Positions 56,315 through 64,000 of a DNA stretch of 64,000 nucleotides are shown here, in pieces. The position numbers were made by a program, and so were the translations under genes. Under the pieces are notes generated by a model. It was not told where the DNA came from, made no database searches, and saw only the letters and a list, made by a program, of their open reading frames with translations. The first letter of the stretch is position 1. Every line of letters begins with the position of its first letter. Source of the stretch: Branchiostoma floridae (taxonomy: Eukaryota; Chordata; Leptocardii; Amphioxiformes; Branchiostomatidae); NCBI RefSeq assembly GCF_000003815.2, contig NC_049985.1, positions 22,418,845-22,482,844 of the forward strand, written 5' to 3'.

Positions 56315-57045
56315 AAATTTCGTTTTTATCTTCGCCAGCGAAGATTATAAGATTGCTTACTTGGGTCTGTATGTAGGTCAACAGCATATAAGTCGAGAAA
56401 TTGTGGATGGAACTTTTTGATTTTTTGTAGGTGTGTAGCGGTTGTCGAAAGGCATGCCTAGTTTGAAAATGGTTTACCTGGCGTTTTCCTACGGTACAGC
56501 AGCGACCTTTGTATTTTTTCGAGGTTTGTTTCGAGAAGCATAACTCAAAATGCAGCTGGGCGATTTCTACGATATTTGGCAGGTGTGTAGCGGTTGTGTA
56601 AAGGATTGTCATGTGCGAGAATGGTTTAGCTAGCTTTTACCTATGGTGCTGTAGCTGGCTTTGTATGTAATTGCGTTTGTCTGTTAACACGATAACTCGA
56701 GATGTTCTACATGGATGCTAATGATATTTTGTTGATAGGTAGGGGACACAGAAAGGAAGGTCAAGTTCGATAATGGGCCTCCTAGCGACTTGTTTTGGTA
56801 CTGCAAGTGAGCGTCAAAGCTTGCGCCTAAATTTTCCAGAAGTGCCATGTTCATGATTTTTAAGTGGTGGATAGCTGTTGGGACTAGGAGTGAATGGTGT
56901 AATTTTGGGCCCCCTAGCAGCTTGTTTGGAACTGCAGTGGGTCTTACAGTTTGTAACTTTTAAAAAGGATAACTGCAGAGGGGATTGATGGATATTCTTT
57001 GCTTTTGGTAGGTAGGTACTTAGGGTGATTATCAACATAATGAGA
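56315..57045 (+). repeat. Diverged tandem repeat, four units of about 170-190 bp
   Basis: Each unit has a sequence like GATAACTCAAGATG, a GATATTTGGTAGGTGTGTAG segment, a AAGTTCGAGAATGGTTTACCT segment and a TTACGGTACTGCAGTGAGC end. The first begins with the palindrome CTTCGCCAGCGAAG. Similarity between units is partial and the boundaries are approximate. Confidence 0.5.
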
Positions 57046-57094
57046 TGCTAATTATGTAAATTGCGATCTACTTAATATAATTACTTTGGGATTC

Positions 57095-57345
57095 TTATCA
57101 TGAAGAGAACCACATCCCTTACAAAAGTGGTGTGCAGTGCAACATGACACTGGCACCATTGTCACCCTAGTCCAGCACTAATGTGTGGACCATTAATCTT
57201 CATTTATCATTCAAGCCCTTCAGACAGAAGCAGAAGCCTGATCTCCTTTCCCTGACAAGGGCCAGTCACACCAAATTAACCCCCTGCCCTCAGTCTCCGG
57301 GTCTTAGCACAGACAAATCAAAGGTGGAGCAGAACTAATCGTCAT
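57095..57345. promoter_or_regulatory. Possible conserved non-coding block
   Basis: About 250 bases with balanced composition, no repeat structure and no open frame stand out from AT-rich, repeat-filled surroundings. Short words typical of developmental enhancers occur: CCATTGT (SOX-like), TTAATC and AATTAA (homeodomain-like), TGACA (TALE-like), near CCTGACAAGGGCCAGTCACA. Downstream of the receptor exons it could be an intronic enhancer. This is inference; word matches are weak evidence. Confidence 0.25.
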
Positions 57346-57773
57346 GCCATGGCAGGGTGTTACACGCCCGCCCGTTTGAGCGTTAAGACATGGTCACGTA
57401 AAAAAAGATTAAAACATCGCGGTGGGCCAAATCAGGCTGTCAAAGGTGCCAACGTAATCCTCATGAGTTGTTCGATCGCATACAGTACGCTTAATGATTC
57501 AAATACTATTTCGGGATGAGATTTGAAGAGTCAAAGTTGGCCTTCAAACTGGCTCTTTTTGCCTGATTTTGGCCTCGATTTCACACTGCATGGGGGTTTC
57601 CGTGCAACCGATTACGACAATATCATATACTTCCGGGTTGTACGAGTGCGGTCATAGAACGCGGGTGGTATCGTATCTTGTCTCCGTTTGTGCTAGGTTG
57701 TACAGGAGGATCTAAGTAAGGCTAATCAATACTAATACTTGGGAATTAGCAATTACTATGCCTGTCAATCAGC

Positions 57774-57873
57774 NNNNNNNNNNNNNNNNNNNNNNNNNNN
57801 NNNNNNNNNNNNNNNNNNNNNNNNNNNNNNNNNNNNNNNNNNNNNNNNNNNNNNNNNNNNNNNNNNNNNNNNN
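57774..57873. other. Assembly gap, 100 N
   Basis: A fixed-length gap after the candidate conserved block. Confidence 0.98.
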
Positions 57874-58376
57874 TGGGGGGATCTGAGTAGCCTGACGTGA
57901 TAGCCAGGCCAGGTAGACTGTGTAAAATACCTCTGACTTAACTCGCGATTGCAAAACTTTACTTACTATTTTCATGAGATGGACACAAACATTCACCAAG
58001 GCGGGGCCGTAACAATCCTTACGTATGACCCTTATTAGGTAACCCTTAGATGACCTATTATCTAATATATAGGCCAGTCACTCAAAGTTTGTTTATCATT
58101 TCTTTTTTTACGAAAAGACTGCAATGTACATTTTGTAGAGTGAAATCTTATATAAAACTAAAGACCTAGCCTAACCTAGCCTAACTAAAGACCTTACATC
58201 CAGCTTTGCTATATTAACATCTCGTATTAAGCTGTATTTGGTGCTTATCCGGCCCATTATAGCCATAATTACATACATTAATCATTCAAAAACAACGACC
58301 TTCGATAAAGAATGTTTATTTGGCGAAGATGTGTGTTCGAGGAACTCTAGTTTCTTATAAATCTGACGAAAATAAA

Positions 58377-58492
58377 GGTGGTATATTACTGTACTTTCGT
58401 CACTGCAGGGTTCATATTGCGTAATACGTAAAAATATGACTTAGAAGATGACATTGACGCAATCTTGTCGCAAGTACAGTGAGATACCACTC
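58377..58492. mobile_element. 116-bp miniature derivative of the MITE family
   Basis: GGTGGTATATTACTGTACTT, then GTCACTGCAGGGTTC, is mirrored by CAAGTACAGTGAGATACCAC. The interior is cut to TATTGCGTAATACGTAAAAA and GACTTAGAAGATGACA. An internal deletion has left little but the TIRs. Confidence 0.6.
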
Positions 58493-58612
58493 TCTAATTC
58501 ACGGCCTTTTACCTCCCCGACCGAAGTCAGGTACCCTTTTCTTAATTCTACACCTGGGTGGAGCTAGGAAAGTCTTGTTAAGTGCCTTTCCCATTGACAC
58601 AAAATTGGTGGC
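58493..58612 (-). mobile_element. SINE body fragment between two MITEs
   Basis: On the - strand the order is GTGTCAATGGGAAAGGCACT, TAACAAGACTTTCCTAGCTC, CACCCAGGTGTAGAATTAAG and GACTTCGGTCGGGGAGG. It fits exactly between MITEs at 58377-58492 and 58605-58733. Confidence 0.55.
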
Positions 58613-58733
58613 ATAACTTAGAAGAAGTCAAAATACACAAAAAGAATGAAAATTCGTTCTCTGAAATTCGTTGAGTATCTTTCGAACCCCGCAGTGACGC
58701 AAGCGTGACGCAAGTGCAGTGAGATGCCACCCT
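58605..58733. mobile_element. MITE, one-sided derivative of the family
   Basis: The right half is well kept (AATTCGTTGAGTATCTTTCG, AACCCCGCAGTGACGCAAG, GTGCAGTGAGATGCCACC). The left end is only GGTGGCAT before interior sequence (AACTTAGAAGAAGTCAAAAT), so the left TIR is shortened to about 8 bases. Confidence 0.55.
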
Positions 58734-58739
58734 AAGCGA

Positions 58740-61700
58740 TCGCGTTGATGTCATCCATAAAGTTTACCTGCGGTGGCCTAATAGTCATTATAAACACGAA
58801 AGGACCTCCCGCGGTGTTGGAACCCACGGCGTTACATTCAGCATGGCAAGTAAGCCGCGCTAACTAGCTATCTCCCCACACCATATGGCGCCCCTTATAG
58901 CAGCCGCTGTGGGCAATTGTCTCCTTATTACCGTTCCCTAGGAGGTCGACGAAGCTGCACGCAACCCTCACCTACCTGACATCACCAAATAACATACATT
59001 AACCCGCACTCTGCGACAGATAGCATCAAAAACTTTCCCTCTTTCAAAAATCTCTGGCATGTAATCTTGTTTCTCTTGTTATGCGTCTGATTTGTTGGCG
59101 GGTCGAGTTAATATGGGCATACCCAGTGGGAGTTCGCCGAGCAATTTTCTTTATTAATAAGATTGCGCCCACCGCCGTTGTTCAATCGACCGTTGGAAGG
59201 TGCTGGGATTTGGGAGACATATGATGCAATGATGCTGCGTGCATGTAGGACGCAGCCGGCGCAGGGATATATTAATCCGTGTGCACAGCACGACAGAGAC
59301 GGCGACAGGGGTGATTAGTAAGAAGGATGCGAGATTCGCAAGCTTTTACCTTATTACCATCAAATCAAGGGAGGATTTCTGTCACCATGATTGATTTGCT
59401 CTGAACATCACGTTTCTGATGGCTTAAACCTTCTTTAGATCAGCAAGGGGATGTTTTAGTCTTTCTGTTCAGCCTTCTATAGGACGGCTTAGCCCCTTAT
59501 TTTATTGTGGGAGGGCAGGTTCGTAATTTGCATAACACGGATTGGGTCTTTGTGGCCTAGGTCCCAATTCCCGACCCGGGCCCGAAAAAAAAATGACAAG
59601 AATGGCCACCAAACACAGAGAACGCATAAGAATAACCCTGGAGCATAAATTGTGTATATTCCTTGGTAAACACTTATATTTTTCGTTTCCGACCAGGTCC
59701 CGCTTCGGAAATGGGACTTAAGCCTATGAGGGCGCAGACACAACCTTCCCGGCATGCGAATCTGCCCCATACGCTGAACATCGCGAATCAGCCCCATGAA
59801 TAAAAGCTCATAGAAGATGCTTCACCGGCCTCTCTGGGGGCACTGGCGTAAGTTGTTGTTTAGGGGGGTTGGAGTGTCGATTCGCGATTTTTGTAATGCT
59901 TGGGGCGAGTACAAGCTTCCCGGCAATATTTTTTATCGCCGAAAGCGGCGTGGTGAAGCGTATATACGTTCCCGAAGACATGTCTTCCGACATGGAGATA
60001 CGGTTATCTTTCCTAGATAAAAACATGTAATAACATGTTGAACATGGCCCGTTGCCGGAAAGATAATCTGTATGTTATGAGTATTCACAGACATATGCAT
60101 TCACCACGTACCACTGGAGACAATGCGAGCATTAGTCATGGATATGTACTTCTTCTTTTTTTTGCTCACGGCGTTCTTGGCTTGTACCGTGAGTCTCATA
60201 GCAAAGCATTAGTTTACATAATGTTAAATCCGGTGAACGTTTTCCAGTGCGACGAACTATATATATATATGATATATTCTGAACTTGAAGTTCATCTGTG
60301 TTGGGAGAAGTCATTTTTGAAATAGTTGAACTGTAATTTCCCACACAAAAATCCCTGAATAGAGACGGTTGGCGCCATAGACTTCCTGCAACCTATGATC
60401 CACTGCTCACTGAGTCACGTGTTCTATCTGCATACCATGACGTCATGACAACAGCGGATTGTTCATTCCGTGACAAAGACTGATGCTGTGCAGTCAAAAA
60501 TTTGGGTGAGTCCAATTTTGGTGTTGGAAATTACAGTTCAACTGATATATTCTGACAGGGATGGATTGCATTAAATCACCACACATATGTGAAGGCCTTG
60601 GATCTGGTTCATCTGAAGAGCACAAGTGATATTTCTCGTCTGTGTAAAGCTCCTGACATCTCCTTCTAAGTGTATCGAATATCAATAATGATAAATGCAT
60701 CCAAGGGCATTGCTGTGCACTCGTTAGGCGCGTTAGACTTGCATGAGGCCTAGGAAAAATGTTGTGTTACCGGGGACCAGACTGATTCGAGCAAAACCTG
60801 CCGACCTTAGCCTTTTTTTGGTCAACAGCTAACAAGAAACATCTAGCGCTACATACAAATCGCTTTTTAAGCACTCTAAAAGTATGCTTAAAGGTGCCGT
60901 ATTGGCCTCCTTTAAGTTACTTAACGTAATGTCTACGCATTCGTAAATATTATGTTTAAGCCATAATTTTGTCCGTCCATAAAACGCACGTAGTGGCACA
61001 CATTTAAGCAACATTTAAGCACCGTAAAGTATACTTATATAATTCCGAATGAGTACGCTAACTTTAAGCTCGGTAAAGTTCCTTGAATAATCTAATTTAA
61101 GTCGTCTTAAAGGTTCCTTGTATAGTAATCAATGACACTTATTTAAGATCTGTAAATCAGTTATATAAGCTCATTTATTTGAATAATTTGCATACTACGA
61201 TAACGTGTCAGTTAATCTATCTTTAATGTAATATAGTGTAATGTTATGTTATGTAATTCAAGTGATGAAATTCGAAACAGCTTTCTGTACTTCACACTAC
61301 AGATCAATGCTTTGAATAGTTGAAGTAAGATGTATTGTAAACATTACAATTTCTTTGTCTAGTTTTTAAAATCTTGTTTTTGTACCATCGATATCTGTAT
61401 AATAGGAATATGATATGAAAAATACCAGTATCCTGATGCATTCAAATTTACAATTTTAAACTGTTTTCGTTAAAGGAAACATGAAAACCCTAACCTACCG
61501 ACCAAATTTTATTCAGGACCGTAATAGGACAAACAACATTGTGTTCTTGGTCACAGTATTGTCACAATTAAATGGTTAATGGAACGTAGCAGTTGGCATT
61601 CTACGGATGTTTTTGAACGATTGCAGCAAATAATTTGATGTAACGTCTTTGCGGCCAAGTGTCTCCTAGTCTGCCAAACATGATGCATATACTTTTTGCA

Positions 61701-61800
61701 TTGCAGGTAAAATATGAGAAACCTTTAGCAGATTCCTGGTAATTAGCAGCTAAGTGATGAATGTGCTCACAGCGGTAAGGTGTAAAAATGCGCAGCAAGC
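58740..61800. other. No gene recognised apart from one MITE
   Basis: 58840-59340 is more GC-rich with homeodomain-like words (TTTATTAATAAG, ATATTAATCC) and could be regulatory. 59489-60030 carries a dispersed repeat (CGCGAATCAGCCCCATG). 60900-61130 is AT-rich with recurrent TTTAAGC words. Confidence 0.35.
60323..60543. mobile_element. 220-bp MITE, same family as 3775-4013
   Basis: AGTTGAACTGTAATTTCCCA at the left and TTGGAAATTACAGTTCAACT at the right are inverted repeats. The interior has ATAGACTTCCTGCAACCTAT, ACTGAGTCACGTGTTCTATC and ATGACGTCATGAC, matching the 3775 copy in the opposite direction. Confidence 0.72.
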
Positions 61801-62029
61801 CTAACTGAAAGTGCTGACGAAAGAGTTATCTATGTCGTCAGTTCCCGGTATCTGCCTCCCATCTTCTCTCTCTAGGCGAGGAAATGAAATATCGATGGCC
61901 CCAAGGGAGTTACCCCACCGCTACCCCGCACTCAATGATGCAGTGTACTGTGACTGGGTGTCATTAATCCAACAACATCTTCACCACAGAATAGATAACC
62001 TAGGGAAGGGGTGGGGGGAAATAAACGCC

Positions 62030-64000
62030 AATATGGGCGTATTCAACACACCGACATCTCTGACGTATTATATCTATGTCTGTTGCCCACGAAACAAGCA
62101 TTGTAAGGGTGACAGCGCCGGTCTATTAACGGGAAATGATTCCCGACCCCTTCTCGCTAGAAGCACAATCATAGGCCGATCTTACTATTACTGCAGAGGT
62201 AGAGCATCAGTCTTCTGGGTTGAAATTTGTGATGGAATAAAGTCTACAAAGTTACAACTGCAAGCCATCTCACTTGCTCAATGACCGTTCAATTCCGCAA
62301 CCTACCGCTAACTTATTATTTTGTAACCAAAGCATGCACAGTGCACAATCTTTGACGTACTATCTTTTTTCATCCATGTCTGTTGCCCGAAAACAACCAT
62401 TGTACGGGTGACAGCGTTAGTGTCATAACTGACAATGATTCTCGACCTCTCCTCACCAGGAACATAATCATCGGCCGATCTAGGTATTACTCTAGAGGCA
62501 GTCCATCCCATCCGTCTTCTGGGTTGGAATAAAGTGTACAAACTTACATCTTCAACCCATCTTACTTGGTTAATGGCCTTTCAATTCTACAACCTATAGC
62601 TAATTAGCATACGCAGCACATAATATCTGACGTATTCTATCTATGTTTGTTGCCCGACAACCATTGTACGGGTGACTCGCTAGTGTATTAACGGACAATA
62701 ATTCCCTACCTTTTCTCGCTAGAAGCACAATCATCAGCCGATCTTTCTAATACTGTAAAGGCAGAGCATCAGTCTTCTGGGTTGAAATTTGTGATGGAAT
62801 AAAGTCTACAAAGTTACGACTGCAAGCCATCTTACTTGCTCAATGACCGTTCAATTCTACTTCCTACTGCTAACTTGATATTTTTGTAACCCTAGCATGC
62901 GCAGTGCACAATACTTGACGTACTATCTTCTTTCATCTATGTCTGTTGCCCAAAAACAGCCATTGTACGAGTGACAGCGTTAGTGTATTAACGGACAATG
63001 ATTGTCGACCTGTTCTCACCAGGAACACAATCATGCGCCGATCTTGGTATTACTCTAGAGGCAGTCCATCCCATCCGTCTTCTGGGTTGGAATGAAGTGT
63101 ACAAAGTTACATCTTCAATCTATCTTACTTAGTCAATGGTCATTCAATTCTATAACCTATGGCTAACAAACATACGCAGCATACAGTATCTGACGTATTG
63201 CACCTATGTCTATTGCCTGAGAAGAAAAGCATTTTCGACTGACAGCACTAGTGTATTAACAGACAATGACTCTCGACCTCTCCTCACCAGGAACACAATA
63301 ATCGGCCGATCTAGGTATTACTCTAGAGGCATTCCATCAGTCTTCTGGGTTAGAATTTGCAATGGACTAGAGTGTAGAAAGTTACATCTTCAACCCATCT
63401 AACTTGGTCAATGGTCATTCAGTTTTACAACCTATAGCCAACTAGCATACGTAGCACACAATTTCTGACGTATTGTATATGTGTCTATTGTCTGAGAAGA
63501 AAAGAAATTCGGGCGACGGCACAAGTCTATTAACGGACAATGATGCCCGAGATCTCCTCACTAGGAACACAATCATCGGCCGATCTTGGTATTACTCTAG
63601 AGGCATTCCATCTGTCTTCTGGGTTAGAATAAAGTGTACAAAGTTCCATCTTCAACCCATCTTACCTGGCCAATGGTCATTCAATTCTATAACCTATAGC
63701 TAACTAGTGTACATAGCACATAATATCTGACGTATTGTATCTATGTCTATTGCCTGAGAAGAAAAGCATTTCGGGTGACAGGGCTAGTCTATTAATGGAC
63801 AATGACTCCCGACCTCATCTCACCAGGAACACAATCGTTGGCCGATCTAGGTATTACTCTAGAGGCATTCCATCCGTCTTCTAGGTTGGAATTTGCGATT
63901 GAATAAAGTGTACAAAATTGCATCTTCAAGCCATCTTACCTGGTCAATGGTCATTCCATTCTACAACCTATAGCTAACTAGCATACGTAGCATACAATTT
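62030..64000 (+). repeat. ~269-bp satellite, 7 copies, partly dimeric, running off the window
   Basis: GGCCGATCTTGGTATTACTC and its variants recur near 62174, 62473, 62736, 63037, 63304, 63578 and 63841. The first four alternate 299/263/301 bases. Copies 1 and 3 share GAAATTTGTGATGGAATAAA, and copies 2 and 4 share CAGTCCATCCCATCCGTCTT, so they form a ~562-base dimer. The last three are plain monomers. Part of each unit (AGAGGTAGAGCATCAGTCTT, CTGGGTTGAAAT) looks like a decayed tRNA D arm to B box. Most copies keep an open stretch TDNDSRPLLTRNTIIGRS. The array continues past 64000. Confidence 0.9.

Overview
This is repeat-rich, gene-poor animal nuclear DNA. An animal receptor gene is split by GT-AG introns, and the rest is tRNA-derived SINEs, non-LTR and Penelope-like retroelement ends, TIR transposons, satellites and CA microsatellites. 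The mix of families fits an invertebrate deuterostome, most likely a cephalochordate (Branchiostoma); that assignment is inference. There are no bacterial operons, ribosome-binding sites, CRISPR arrays or rRNA genes. Five N runs mark assembly gaps, four of them exactly 100 bases.

The one convincing gene is the 5' part of an ionotropic glutamate receptor (AMPA/kainate type) on the + strand. Exon 1 (46938-47037) encodes a signal peptide and exon 2 (50701-50898) the start of the ligand-binding amino-terminal domain. They join in frame with a phase-1 intron, and a TATA box lies about 130 bases upstream. The rest of the gene is beyond the window or in gaps. A second candidate exon, 76 bases on the - strand (30553-30628), has both splice sites and one open frame.

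Layout. 1-8 kb: 52-bp minisatellite, microsatellites, and a ~185-bp tandem repeat split by a MITE. 8-13 kb: two LINE 3' fragments, a 1.5-kb 69-bp minisatellite, and a second complex minisatellite. 13-20 kb: Penelope-like debris with GIY-YIG coding remnants and inverted 3' ends. 20-29 kb: 40-bp minisatellite, two TIR elements, a SINE carrying an antisense copy of nearby DNA, a tandem GC-rich repeat, and LINE 3' tails. 30-36 kb: the candidate exon, a pyrimidine tract, another inverted Penelope-type pair, and MITEs. 36-41 kb: a ~183-bp satellite (15 monomers), then an in-frame 174-bp triplication. 42-53 kb: the receptor exons, between two inverted near-identical copies of a TIR element. 54-60 kb: a piggyBac-type MITE, SINEs and MITEs, and a possible conserved non-coding block. 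62-64 kb: a satellite with dimeric structure running off the end.

The most interesting signal is a recurrent small RNA fold in the inverted Penelope-type ends: a CUGANGA-like heptamer, one base, a 6-bp stem, then GAAA and a short palindrome. The stem changes sequence but stays paired in four or five copies. It resembles the hammerhead ribozyme core known from Penelope-like elements.
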